Assembly: GCA_937876195.1 (NCBI GenBank)
Contig: CALEIK010000015.1
Location: 62,001 to 126,000 of the forward strand
Length of the DNA stretch: 64,000 bases
Direction of reading: 5' to 3'
From: an uncultured Flavobacteriales bacterium
Lineage (GTDB): Bacteria > Bacteroidota > Bacteroidia > Flavobacteriales_D > Crocinitomicaceae
Shown: piece by piece, positions 35,358-44,018 of the stretch
Position numbering within the stretch: the stretch's first letter is position 1
Layout: every line of letters starts with the position of its first letter
Made by a program: the position numbers and the translations under genes
Notes under the pieces: model-generated
Database searches by the model: none
Seen by the model: only the letters and a program-made list of their open reading frames with translations
Told to the model about the DNA's origin: nothing

Positions 35358-36089
35358 ATGAGTGAATCAGATTTTTTAACCCGCATCAATAAATACCTGA
35401 GTGAAGTAGGATACTGCTCGCGCCGTGCTGCCGATAAATTGATCGAGCAGGGCAGGGTGACCATCAACGGTGTGGTTCCAGAAATGGGAACGAAAGTCGC
35501 GCCGAACGATGAAGTCTGCGTGGATGGGAAATCGGTAACGGAGAAAGAAAAACCACGGATTTACATTGCATTCAACAAGCCTGTGGGAATTGTCTGCACG
35601 ACAGATACCCGCGTAGAACCAGACAACATCATCGATTTTATCAATTACCCCGAACGCATTTTCCCCATCGGCCGATTGGACAAACCCAGTGAGGGATTGA
35701 TCTTCCTGACAGACGACGGCGATATCGTGAACAAGATCTTGCGGGATCGCAATAATCACGAAAAAGAGTACATCGTATCTGTGAACAAACCTGTTACCAG
35801 TGATTTTATCCAAAAAATGTCAAGCGGTGTGCCTATTCTCGACACGGTGACAAAAAAATGCCACGTAGAAAAAGTTGGTACCTTTCAATTCAAAATCATT
35901 CTCACCCAAGGCTTGAACCGCCAAATCCGCCGAATGTGCGAATTCTTCGATTACGACGTCACCGCATTGCGGCGTACGCGTATCATGAATATCTCGTTGG
36001 ACGTCCCAACAGGGGAGTGGCGGTACTTTACGGCTGAAGAGTTGGCGGAATTAAATCGTCTGTTGGAGAGTTCTTCGAAGGAGGTGTGA
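35358..36089 (+). CDS. 23S rRNA pseudouridine synthase, RluF-like
   Basis: 243 residues. An S4 RNA-binding domain (~9-65, RINKYLSEVGYCSRRAADKL) is followed by the RsuA/RluB/E/F catalytic domain with GRLDKPSEGL (catalytic Asp) and GLNRQIRRMCE. The YDVTALRRTRIMNI ending fits RluF, which modifies U2604 in E. coli 23S rRNA; the assignment within the family is inference. Confidence 0.9.
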   Translation: MSESDFLTRINKYLSEVGYCSRRAADKLIEQGRVTINGVVPEMGTKVAPNDEVCVDGKSVTEKEKPRIYIAFNKPVGIVCTTDTRVEPDNIIDFINYPERIFPIGRLDKPSEGLIFLTDDGDIVNKILRDRNNHEKEYIVSVNKPVTSDFIQKMSSGVPILDTVTKKCHVEKVGTFQFKIILTQGLNRQIRRMCEFFDYDVTALRRTRIMNISLDVPTGEWRYFTAEELAELNRLLESSSKEV

Positions 36090-36197
36090 GTTAAGGTTGT
36101 TTTGACTATATTCTGTGTAATATTTCTATATTTAAAAAATAGCAGACAAAAAAACTGTACGAAGGTTGCCCAGGTCTTTAGGGTATAAAAATTTAAT

Positions 36198-36232
36198 AGT
36201 ATACATTAATCAAGTTTAGTTAAGTGTATGCT
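36198..36232 (+). promoter_or_regulatory. Imperfect inverted repeat before the small accessory genes
   Basis: AGTATACATTAA and TTAAGTGTATGCT (arms ~36198-36209 and ~36220-36232) are nearly complementary and end 8 nt before the -7 element. A possible operator; inference. Confidence 0.35.
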
Positions 36233-36240
36233 AAAATCAT

Positions 36241-36248
36241 TATCTTTG
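36241..36248 (+). promoter_or_regulatory. -7 promoter element TATCTTTG of the small accessory gene pair
   Basis: TATCTTTG ends 5 nt before ATG 36254, deciding that start over the ATG at 36224, which lies upstream of the promoter. Confidence 0.6.
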
Positions 36249-36253
36249 TTTAT

Positions 36254-36667
36254 ATGGTTGAGGAACAGAAATTAGGAGGTACAAGAAAAAGTTCACCACT
36301 AGAGGATGAACAAACTTATCCTCTAAACTCTGATGAATTTTTAACTATAAAAGATAACCAAATAAATAATAAGTTCACATCATGGCAAGCATTTCTTGTT
36401 TCAACTTTAGTTACCACTGTGGTGTCAGGAATTGTTATATGTGAAACTGGTGCTTTTTATACTGAATCAACGGTTAATGGTGTAATCAGGCAAGAACTAA
36501 ATATCGGTCAAGTTGTAATACTAGTTATTTATGGTGCTGTGTCATTTGGAGCATTAATTGGATTGATTATGACCTATACGACGAAGAAGAAATCTAGACC
36601 TTCAATTGATAGACTTAATTCTAAAATTGAAGGTCACTTAAAACTAAATCCCAAGGAAGATGAGTAA
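36254..36667 (+). CDS. Small two-helix membrane protein, unknown
   Basis: 137 residues. A polar N-terminus (~1-45) is followed by two hydrophobic segments (~50-68 SWQAFLVSTLVTTVVSGIVI and ~88-110 VVILVIYGAVSFGALIGLIM) and a basic Lys/Arg-rich tail. No family recognised. Codon use is noticeably AT-rich compared with flanking housekeeping genes. It overlaps the next gene by 8 bp, so the two are coupled. The layout of two helices with soluble ends resembles small membrane effectors of abortive-infection systems, but nothing proves that. Confidence 0.7.
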   Translation: MVEEQKLGGTRKSSPLEDEQTYPLNSDEFLTIKDNQINNKFTSWQAFLVSTLVTTVVSGIVICETGAFYTESTVNGVIRQELNIGQVVILVIYGAVSFGALIGLIMTYTTKKKSRPSIDRLNSKIEGHLKLNPKEDE

Positions 36668-36953
36668 ACCATATGCCATAGTCTTTGATTCATTTAAAGA
36701 TGAAAATCATTATAATCAGTTCGTTGAATATATCCGAAGCTCCTTTAGGGCTAAATTGGCACGTGAAAATATGTTTATTATAATTAATGACCAAGGTCTC
36801 TCTGCTAAAGAAATCCATGAACGTATAGCCGCTAAGCTAACCTTTCATGTTGATACAGTGGTGATTAAATTGGGTGAAGAATTCTATGGAAGGTTTTATT
36901 CTGATAGTTTAAATTGGCTAAAAGAAAATTACCCAAGCGAAAATTGGCTTTAG
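36660..36953 (+). CDS. Small Cas2/SinR-like ferredoxin-fold protein (tentative)
   Basis: 97 residues. The order strand (YAIVFDS) - helix (~16-37) - strand (MFIIIND) - helix (SAKEIHERIAAKL) - strand (DTVVIKLGEEFYGRF) resembles stand-alone Cas2-like 'SinR' proteins, which read similarly around S-A-x-x-I-R..L and D..V.KL.GE. The match is by eye only. No Cas1, array or other cas gene is near. Translationally coupled (8-bp overlap) to the membrane protein upstream. Function unknown. Confidence 0.65.
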   Translation: MSKPYAIVFDSFKDENHYNQFVEYIRSSFRAKLARENMFIIINDQGLSAKEIHERIAAKLTFHVDTVVIKLGEEFYGRFYSDSLNWLKENYPSENWL

Positions 36954-37059
36954 GTACAACGAGTTCTTAGTTATTCCAATTACTGCAACAATATTTTATT
37001 ATGAGAATTGTTTTTTGTTTAATTGTTTCGACTATTTCGTTTTAATGTGTTTAGCCCTA

Positions 37060-37623
37060 ATGACAAAAAACATCAAAATAGCATTACTTACCGTCTTCCT
37101 TTGCAGTGGACTCTATACCTATGCGCAATCAAATCAAATTGATTCGTTGAGAAATCCGCATTCAACTTATTACATGACAGATTTAGATTTAAGTGATGTT
37201 GCTAGGTTAATGTTAGAGGATTCTATTCACCCCATGGATAATGCGGTCACCTTTGCTATTCTGGATTCAGTAACAGCGGGGAGTCTAGAAACTCGAAGAT
37301 CTTTTGTAGAGGTATTTGCCCTCATTATAAATAGGTCCGATGGAGCTTTGTCAGAAATAATGGGGATTTATTGCATAGCAAGTATTTACAACAATCCGAA
37401 TGAATTACTTGAATGGTTGTCGACGGGGAAGCTGAAAGCAGACCCAGAGTCAATAATTGGCTTCATTACATATGAGTTCGTAATGGGCGAAGATCCATAC
37501 CGAGATAAGAAGGAACTAATCAAACGGATAAGGAATGATGCGAAAAACACTTCGCTCGTGGAGTATTCAGATGGTTTTATTACTATTATTGAAAAGGAGT
37601 TTGAACGACAGATAGATGAGTAA
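37060..37623 (+). CDS. Secreted hypothetical protein
   Basis: 187 residues from ATG 37060, which gives a signal peptide (MTKNIKIALLTVFLCSGLYTYAQ); the longer frame from 37015 adds no sensible start. The mature part is largely helical and acidic, without recognised motifs. AT-rich like the two genes before it, so it may belong to the same acquired stretch. Unknown function. Confidence 0.65.
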   Translation: MTKNIKIALLTVFLCSGLYTYAQSNQIDSLRNPHSTYYMTDLDLSDVARLMLEDSIHPMDNAVTFAILDSVTAGSLETRRSFVEVFALIINRSDGALSEIMGIYCIASIYNNPNELLEWLSTGKLKADPESIIGFITYEFVMGEDPYRDKKELIKRIRNDAKNTSLVEYSDGFITIIEKEFERQIDE

Positions 37624-37707
37624 CTCTCCAAAATTCTCAACAATGTTGAGTGAAATCATTTTGTCACATAATTTCGCTATCTTTAAAATGCATAAAGATC
37701 CACTGAA

Positions 37708-38268
37708 ATGAAAAAACTCACTCCCATATTCATCCTCTTCCTCATCCTGACCACTGCCGTTCAGAAAGATTCCGATCGTATCGAATGGAGCCCGACCCAA
37801 CAACTGACGTGGGCTGATTTCAAGGGGAGAGCGGATAAGTCAAGTCCCTATGAAGCGGTGACGTACACCACCATTGAAGTGAGGTCTTTGCAGTTGGACG
37901 AAAAGCAAATTGAATATACCATTACCAATTCATTTGAAAAGAAATCTTCTTGGTCAAAGGACAAGAAATCGGTGGAATTGTTAAAGCACGAACAATTGCA
38001 TTTTGATATTTCGGAGCTTGTTGTGCGGAAAATGAAGAAGAAACTGCTTACCAAAAAGTACAAGAGTATCAAGGAAATCCAAAATTTTGCACGCGATGCT
38101 TTTGGAGAGTGTGAAAAGGAACGGAAGGATTTAAATGTGGCGTATGACAAAGAAACCAATCACAGCATCAACAAGGATAAGCAAAAGGAGTGGGAGGATA
38201 AAATTGAAGCGGAGCTGGGTGAGTTTAATGAATACTCGATGACAACCTTGGTGCTTGAAATTCAGTAA
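37708..38268 (+). CDS. DUF922-like predicted zinc protease
   Basis: 186 residues with a weak N-terminal signal (1-19). Features: LTWADFKGRAD (33-43) and the zincin motif HEQLHFD (94-100, HExxH), which together fit DUF922, a family of predicted secreted metallopeptidases. Single gene with TATCTTTA about 25 nt upstream. Substrate unknown. Confidence 0.8.
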   Translation: MKKLTPIFILFLILTTAVQKDSDRIEWSPTQQLTWADFKGRADKSSPYEAVTYTTIEVRSLQLDEKQIEYTITNSFEKKSSWSKDKKSVELLKHEQLHFDISELVVRKMKKKLLTKKYKSIKEIQNFARDAFGECEKERKDLNVAYDKETNHSINKDKQKEWEDKIEAELGEFNEYSMTTLVLEIQ

Positions 38269-38384
38269 TTGAAAATTGCGTATGTAATTCATTATCTGTA
38301 AATTGTTACTTTTTTTAAATGAAGCATTGTCTTAAAGATTGCATCGGCAATTGTGATAGTATTAAAATAACAAAACGACCTTTT

Positions 38385-39383
38385 ATGAAAAATTTACTTT
38401 TAGTTTTCAGTACAATTACCGTGTTCTACGCATGTGGCCAAGAACAGCGAGCTCCAGAGGAGTTAAGAGTGGAATACAATATTTCGGATAGCAATACACT
38501 TGGATTGGTTCCTGTCGACTATACCAAAACACCGATTTACAAAAAGATTAAGCACCATGAGGAGAGGTTTACATATTTGGATGATGTAGAAATCTATTCA
38601 ATGGGGTATATCAGTGACGGGCATCTTGTGACTGGTTTTGCTGTTGTACCAAAAAAGGCAGGGAACTATCCATGCGTTGTTTTTAATCGAGGAGGAAACC
38701 GTGAACTTGGAAAGTTGCTTGTTGCAACGGCGGTGAGTGTTATGGCGCCAATAGCAGCGGAAGGATATGTGGTTGTAGCGACAAACTACCGTGGGAACAG
38801 TGGAAGTGAAGGCATGGAAGAATTTGGAGGAGCAGATGTAAATGACGTCGTTCAATTGATCAAAAGTCTACCACAAATTGAGAAAGCCGATCCATCTAAG
38901 GTCGGATTGATTGGTGTAAGTCGAGGTGGTATGATGAATTATCTAACTCTAAAGCAAGACAAAACTCTCAATATTAAAGCAGTGGCGACCATTGGTGGAG
39001 TGACAGACCTTGAAAAAACGATAGAGCATCACCCAGAAATTGAGGAGGTAGCTGTGGAACTGATTCCCAATTATAAAACGTCGCGCGAGTCGGCTTTAGA
39101 ACGGCGATCAGCCATTCACTGGGTAGATGAACTGCCTCAAGATGTTCCAATGCTCATTCTACATAGCAAAATTGACGATCACGTCGTGTACGAACAAGCG
39201 GTAAATTTTGCCGACAGTCTAGCGCATTACAACATGCCATATCAGCTCATCAGTTTTGCCGACGATAATCATGGTTTGATGAAAAATAGGGAGTTTGTGG
39301 CCAATAGAATTCTAGAATGGTTCGATCTATACGTGAAAGAAGAAGCCGAATTTGACGTACATGAACAACGGTTGGAGAAGTGA
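38385..39383 (+). CDS. Alpha/beta hydrolase, S9-like, lipoprotein
   Basis: 332 residues from ATG 38385 (lipobox FYACGQ); the frame is open to 38319 but lacks a signal there. Alpha/beta fold with oxyanion FNRGGN, nucleophile elbow GVSRGGM, acid HSKIDDHV and catalytic His in DDNHGLMK. Resembles prolyl-oligopeptidase-type or acyl-aminoacyl-peptidase-type hydrolases. Lipid-anchored, probably facing the periplasm. Specificity unknown. Confidence 0.88.
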   Translation: MKNLLLVFSTITVFYACGQEQRAPEELRVEYNISDSNTLGLVPVDYTKTPIYKKIKHHEERFTYLDDVEIYSMGYISDGHLVTGFAVVPKKAGNYPCVVFNRGGNRELGKLLVATAVSVMAPIAAEGYVVVATNYRGNSGSEGMEEFGGADVNDVVQLIKSLPQIEKADPSKVGLIGVSRGGMMNYLTLKQDKTLNIKAVATIGGVTDLEKTIEHHPEIEEVAVELIPNYKTSRESALERRSAIHWVDELPQDVPMLILHSKIDDHVVYEQAVNFADSLAHYNMPYQLISFADDNHGLMKNREFVANRILEWFDLYVKEEAEFDVHEQRLEK

Positions 39384-39416
39384 AGGAATGCGAAGTGTAA
39401 TTTTCGCAATCTCCTT
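39383..39416. terminator. Probable bidirectional terminator hairpin
   Basis: AAGGA-A-TGCGAA (39383-39394) pairs with TTCGCA-ATC-TCCTT (39403-39416) with a small bulge. It lies between the stops of the convergent hydrolase and GH92 genes. No long T-run. Confidence 0.5.
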
Positions 39417-42400
39417 ACTTAAAGACAATCTCATCCACAAAAAGCCAAGTAGGATTTCCAATACCCAAGTGCCATTCGGGACATTTTCCAAAATTCACTG
39501 CGGTCACGCGAATTTTCTGAATCGGCTCGGTAGTGTTCGTTTTTACTGAAAATTCCTTGTGATGCGAATACATATTGGATTCTTGTTCTGTTTGAATCTT
39601 GACCGTTTCTAACGCTGTGAAATTCACTCCGTCCGTGGAAATTTCAAAACGAATTTCCTTAGGAAAGAACACCCAAGATTTCATATCGCTGAGGCAGCTT
39701 AATCCTACTGTACTCAAAGCTCTTCCGCCGTCAAATGTGACTTCAGCCACAACGTCTTGGTCCCAGAATCCTTGCCAGTCTCCTGTTCTAAGTTCGTTTT
39801 TCCCACGAATTCCATCAATGAGGGAAAATGGACCTCCAGCGGAGTATTGATTCGCGTATTCGGAATCCAGCTTTAATGAAACACCGTTGTCCTTCTTGAT
39901 AAACTGATTGAAAATAATGGCGCTTGTTGCATGTTCGTTTCGTGAAAAAGCCTTGATCGTGGTTGTTTCAGTGATGTCAATTGGTTTTGAAAAAATAGGA
40001 GATCTCGTCGTGGGTTCTGTTCCGTCAATCGTATAGTGAATGACGGCATCTTCGGGATAAAAAGTTGCCAAACTCAATGAAAGCGTATCGATAAAAACCT
40101 GTTGGGTCTGCTCAAAATAAGGCAATGCGATAAAGGTGGCTGGAATTTTTTCAATAGTCGGTGCATGAGGAAGATACATGCGTTCCTCTGTCGGCCAAGC
40201 GATCAGTTCAAAAACCAATTCACCGCCTTTCATGAGTGTGTCATGCGCAATAAAACTACCTTCCAAAGGTCGACCGTTGAAATAAACATCCTTGATAAAT
40301 ACGTTTTCTAATTCATTCCCTATTGTTCTTATTTTTAGAATGTTATTATTTTCTAACTGAATAATCGCTTCATCTACTATTGGTCGTGTTAATTCGTAAT
40401 AGGGATTCCCTGGAGCGATCTGATATAGTCCCAAAGAGCTCATTACGTACCAAGCCGACATTTGTCCACAATCCTCGTTTCCAGAAAGTCCATCAGGTGC
40501 ATTTTGATACATCGTATTCAACATGATACTCGTGTACTTTTGAGTTTTGTGTGGACGGTTCGTGTAATTATACAAGTACGCCATGTGGTGCGAAGGTTCG
40601 TTGCCGTGTGCATATTGCCCCACTAATCCCGTAATATCGACTTGGTGGCGACCAGTAAGTACCATTTCTGTCGTAAACAAGCGATCTAGCCATGTTTCAA
40701 GCGAATCCTTTCCACCTAGCAAGTCGCGTAGCACACCTACAGCATGTGGCGCATAGAGTGAATATTGCCAACTGTTTGCTTCAGTGTAGTTGAAGTTCAC
40801 TTCAGCGGGATCAAACGGTGAAAACCACTGTCCACTTCGACGTGCCCGCATGAAGCCTGTGGTCGGGTCAAAATGATTGATAAAGTTGTAGGAACTGTGC
40901 TCAAAAGGGTTCTCCAGTGATTTACCGGTTAGTTTGTTGGATTCAGCAATCATCGTAGAGATGCAAAAATCATCGTAGGCATATTCGAGTGATTTGGAAA
41001 CAGATTCTGGTTCGTCTCCGGCATCAATATAACCTTCTTTGTGGAATTGAATCTTGCCGAATTCATCGAACGTCGTTGTGGCGATCATGGCGTTGATAAT
41101 ACGGTCAATTGGATAATCCCGGATTCCTTTCATGTAGGCATCGGCAATGACGGAAACGCTGTGGTAACCAATCATGCATTCGGTTTCATTTCCTGCCAAT
41201 TCCCACACGGGTAAATCACCGCCTTGCTCGTATTGACGTAAAAAGGTGTTGATGAATTGATTGGTCCGCTCGACTTGCGTCAATGTGAAAAGGGGATGTG
41301 CAGCTCGGTAGGTGTCCCACAGAGAGAAAACGGTGTATTGTTTTTGATTTTCATCTGTTAATTGGTGAATTTCCTTGTCCAATCCTCGGTAGCGCCCATC
41401 GACATCTGAGAAGAGGTTAGGAGCGAGGAAGGAGTGGTAAAGCGCCGTGTAGAAAATCGTCATCACTTCTTTGTCAGCACTTTTGAAGTGAATTTTGTCC
41501 AATTCGTCGTTCCAAGCCTTGGTCACCTTGGCGCGAATGCTTGAAATAGTACTGTTGACTGGGATTTCAGCTTCTAGATTTTTTTGTGCGCCTTTGGTGT
41601 CGACGCTTGACATACCAACGGTAATATTGAGTTCTTGCGTGGTTTCAGGAAAGGTCAATAACAGTTTATGGACGCCATTTTTCTCGATCAACTGCGCTTT
41701 GTCGTACGGACGATCCAGTTTCAAATGAAAATAAAAATGTTGCTCCGTCGCCCAAGCATGCGATACGCGATGTCCCTGTATAGTTCTCTTGTCGATGATG
41801 TCAAATCCTGCCGAGAGGACTTTATCACGGTGATCTAAATCCAATAAAATGAACTTTTTCCCTGCTGCTTTATTGAATTTATAGGTGTGAATGCCTGCTC
41901 TTTCTGTGACGGCAAGTTGAACATCAATATCTCCATTTTCAAGGTGGACGCTGTAATAACCGGGACTTGCACTTTCTCTCTCATGCGAAAAACGATCGCC
42001 ATAACCGTTTTTATCGAGGTAACCGGGCGTTGTTTTTGCTTCACCGCTTTGTGGGACTATCAATAAATCACCGTAATCGCTGACACCCGTTCCGCTTAAA
42101 TGCGTGTGCGAGAATCCATAAATGATGGAATCTGAGTAATGATATCCAGAACAACCATCCCAACCGTCGTAGCGTGTATCGGGACTTAACTGCATCATTC
42201 CAAATGGCGCGCTCGCCCCAGGATAAGTATGTCCGTGTCCACCCGTTCCAATAAACGGATTCACGTACGGTGTCTTTGAAAAATAAGTTGGTTTTTCTGA
42301 AGTTCGGGTGATGTAGTCCTTTCGCTTGTCCTGTGCTTTTTTTAGTTCATCGACTTGTGCAAACACGAACGGTGCACATGCGGCAAATAAGAGGATTACA

Positions 42401-42417
42401 CTCAGGGACTTTTTCAT
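39415..42417 (-). CDS. GH92 family alpha-mannosidase with C-terminal accessory domains
   Basis: 1000 residues with a signal peptide (1-20). The GH92 N-terminal domain starts at NPFIGTGGHGHTYPGA and ends near residue 290; the (alpha/alpha)6 catalytic domain (~300-760) has ETECMIGYHS, GNEPSHHMAYLYN and GNEDCGQMSAWYV (catalytic acid/base region). A chitobiase-C-like segment (~785-850, IHYTIDGTEPTT) and an F5/8-type discoidin-like region (~860-1000) follow. Calcium-dependent exo-mannosidase on N-glycans or mannans. Last gene of the rarA operon, 3 bp after the ROK gene. Confidence 0.95.
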   Translation of the reverse strand: MKKSLSVILLFAACAPFVFAQVDELKKAQDKRKDYITRTSEKPTYFSKTPYVNPFIGTGGHGHTYPGASAPFGMMQLSPDTRYDGWDGCSGYHYSDSIIYGFSHTHLSGTGVSDYGDLLIVPQSGEAKTTPGYLDKNGYGDRFSHERESASPGYYSVHLENGDIDVQLAVTERAGIHTYKFNKAAGKKFILLDLDHRDKVLSAGFDIIDKRTIQGHRVSHAWATEQHFYFHLKLDRPYDKAQLIEKNGVHKLLLTFPETTQELNITVGMSSVDTKGAQKNLEAEIPVNSTISSIRAKVTKAWNDELDKIHFKSADKEVMTIFYTALYHSFLAPNLFSDVDGRYRGLDKEIHQLTDENQKQYTVFSLWDTYRAAHPLFTLTQVERTNQFINTFLRQYEQGGDLPVWELAGNETECMIGYHSVSVIADAYMKGIRDYPIDRIINAMIATTTFDEFGKIQFHKEGYIDAGDEPESVSKSLEYAYDDFCISTMIAESNKLTGKSLENPFEHSSYNFINHFDPTTGFMRARRSGQWFSPFDPAEVNFNYTEANSWQYSLYAPHAVGVLRDLLGGKDSLETWLDRLFTTEMVLTGRHQVDITGLVGQYAHGNEPSHHMAYLYNYTNRPHKTQKYTSIMLNTMYQNAPDGLSGNEDCGQMSAWYVMSSLGLYQIAPGNPYYELTRPIVDEAIIQLENNNILKIRTIGNELENVFIKDVYFNGRPLEGSFIAHDTLMKGGELVFELIAWPTEERMYLPHAPTIEKIPATFIALPYFEQTQQVFIDTLSLSLATFYPEDAVIHYTIDGTEPTTRSPIFSKPIDITETTTIKAFSRNEHATSAIIFNQFIKKDNGVSLKLDSEYANQYSAGGPFSLIDGIRGKNELRTGDWQGFWDQDVVAEVTFDGGRALSTVGLSCLSDMKSWVFFPKEIRFEISTDGVNFTALETVKIQTEQESNMYSHHKEFSVKTNTTEPIQKIRVTAVNFGKCPEWHLGIGNPTWLFVDEIVFK

Positions 42418-42420
42418 AGC

Positions 42421-43365
42421 TTAAAAATTAATTTCCTTTCGAATCAGTGAGGCAGCACCTAAAACAGCCGCGTTTTTATCGTGCAGCGAAGAAATACGAA
42501 TTTCAATCTTTCCCCGGTAAATGTTCAAGATTCCTTCTTCCATAAACCCTTTCACCTTGGTGGCAAAACCGTCACCGCTTTGTGCAATTCCTCCAAACAG
42601 GACATACGCCTCTGGATTTGAAAAACAGGCAAAATCAGCCAGGGCATTCCCTAGGATTTCCGCTGTGTAATCGATGATTTCTGAACAAAAGACGTCGCCC
42701 TTTTTAGCTAAATCAAAGACGTGCTCTGCGTGAGGATTCTCGATGGCGTGAATTTTTGAAGCTGCTTTAAATTCAGTATCCAATAGTTCAATGGAGCGTA
42801 CAACGCCTGTCGCCGAAGCATAAGTTTCTAGACATCCCTTTCGTCCACATCCACAACTTCTCCCGTCCTTTACGACGCGGATATGTCCGTATTCTCCGGC
42901 CATTCCGTTGTGTCCGTAGATGAGTGTATTGTCAGCAATAACGCCACTTCCAAGTCCTGTTCCTAGTGTAATCGTCACGAAATTGGTCAAGTCGCGTGCA
43001 TTTCCATAAAGCTGTTCACCTACGGCTGCTGCATTTGCATCGTTTGTCAGCACCGCTTTTACACCAAAGCATTCTTCAAAGAGACTCACCAAAGGGACAA
43101 TTCCTTTCCACGCCAAATTCGGTGCAAATTCGATGGATCCAGAGAAATAGTTTCCGTTCGGAGCACCAATTCCAATCCCACCGATTTGATCGATAAACTC
43201 AGTTTTCTCTTTAATTTCCTGATAAATAGCATTTACCAAGCGAGTGGGAGTAGAGGCTGTATTTGTTTTGATGGAGTTTGAATAATGCAATTCTCCTTCA
43301 GCATCGACCAAGCCAAATTTACTGTTGGTGCCGCCAATATCTACCCCAAGTGCTAATTTCTTCAT
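42421..43365 (-). CDS. ROK family sugar kinase
   Basis: 314 residues. ATP site VDIGGTNSKFGLV (~9-21), the ROK zinc motif CGCGRKGCLET and TNDANAAAVGE. No N-terminal helix-turn-helix, so it is a kinase rather than a repressor. Probably glucose, mannose or fructose kinase; with the GH92 mannosidase 3 bp downstream, a role in phosphorylating released mannose is plausible. Overlaps the HD gene by 4 bp. Confidence 0.92.
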   Translation of the reverse strand: MKKLALGVDIGGTNSKFGLVDAEGELHYSNSIKTNTASTPTRLVNAIYQEIKEKTEFIDQIGGIGIGAPNGNYFSGSIEFAPNLAWKGIVPLVSLFEECFGVKAVLTNDANAAAVGEQLYGNARDLTNFVTITLGTGLGSGVIADNTLIYGHNGMAGEYGHIRVVKDGRSCGCGRKGCLETYASATGVVRSIELLDTEFKAASKIHAIENPHAEHVFDLAKKGDVFCSEIIDYTAEILGNALADFACFSNPEAYVLFGGIAQSGDGFATKVKGFMEEGILNIYRGKIEIRISSLHDKNAAVLGAASLIRKEINF

Positions 43366-44018
43366 GTGTTTTTTGTCGTGTTAAAATTCCACTCGTGGTG
43401 GAAATCTGCTAAAAACTGCTCCATAATCTCATGGCGCTGTTTCCCTAGCTCAATGCCTGTCGGTGTGTTCAATCGTTCGGCTAAAAGTAATAATTTCTCG
43501 TAAAAATGGTGAATTGAGCTTGTTTTCGCATTTGCGTAAGCTTCAAAGCTCTCATGCAATTCAATGTTTCCTTCTGGTTCATAAATCGGTTGATTCTTGT
43601 GACCACCGTACGCAAAGGTTCGTGCAATTCCAATCGCGCCAATGGCATCCAAGCGATCAGCGTCCTGTACAATCTGTCCTTCGAGAGAATTCATCTCAGC
43701 AGTCGTTTTAGCACCTTTGAAGCTGACATTGTCGACGATGTAACGCACTTTGTCAATCAACGCTTGTGGAGCATTGTAGCGTCGCAAAATCTCCTCGGCA
43801 ACTTTACCGCCTTCGTCCAGTTTTCCACCGTTGAATTTATGATCGGAAATATCGTGTAACAATGCAGCCAATTGTACAACTTCTAAATCACCACCTTCTT
43901 TGGATTGAATGTACGTCGCTGTGTTGAACACACGCATGATGTGGTGCCAATCGTGACCAGTTGTTTCTCCTTCAAACTGGCTGCGGATTTCGTTTTGGAT
44001 TTCTTCGACGAGATTCAT
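43362..44018 (-). CDS. HD-domain phosphohydrolase (YedJ-like)
   Basis: 218 residues. Metal ligands: HDWHHIMRV (~22-30), LLHDISDH (His55-Asp56) and QDADRLDAIG (Asp). The pattern fits the small HD hydrolases of the YedJ/YpgQ type, which act on nucleotides or similar phosphates. Start overlaps the YCF48-like gene stop by 4 bp (ATGA). Confidence 0.9.
   Translation of the reverse strand: MNLVEEIQNEIRSQFEGETTGHDWHHIMRVFNTATYIQSKEGGDLEVVQLAALLHDISDHKFNGGKLDEGGKVAEEILRRYNAPQALIDKVRYIVDNVSFKGAKTTAEMNSLEGQIVQDADRLDAIGAIGIARTFAYGGHKNQPIYEPEGNIELHESFEAYANAKTSSIHHFYEKLLLLAERLNTPTGIELGKQRHEIMEQFLADFHHEWNFNTTKNT

Noticed and set aside
36660..36953. Remnant of a CRISPR-Cas locus
   Set aside because: The Cas2-like reading is only by eye, and there is no array, cas1 or other cas gene within the window.
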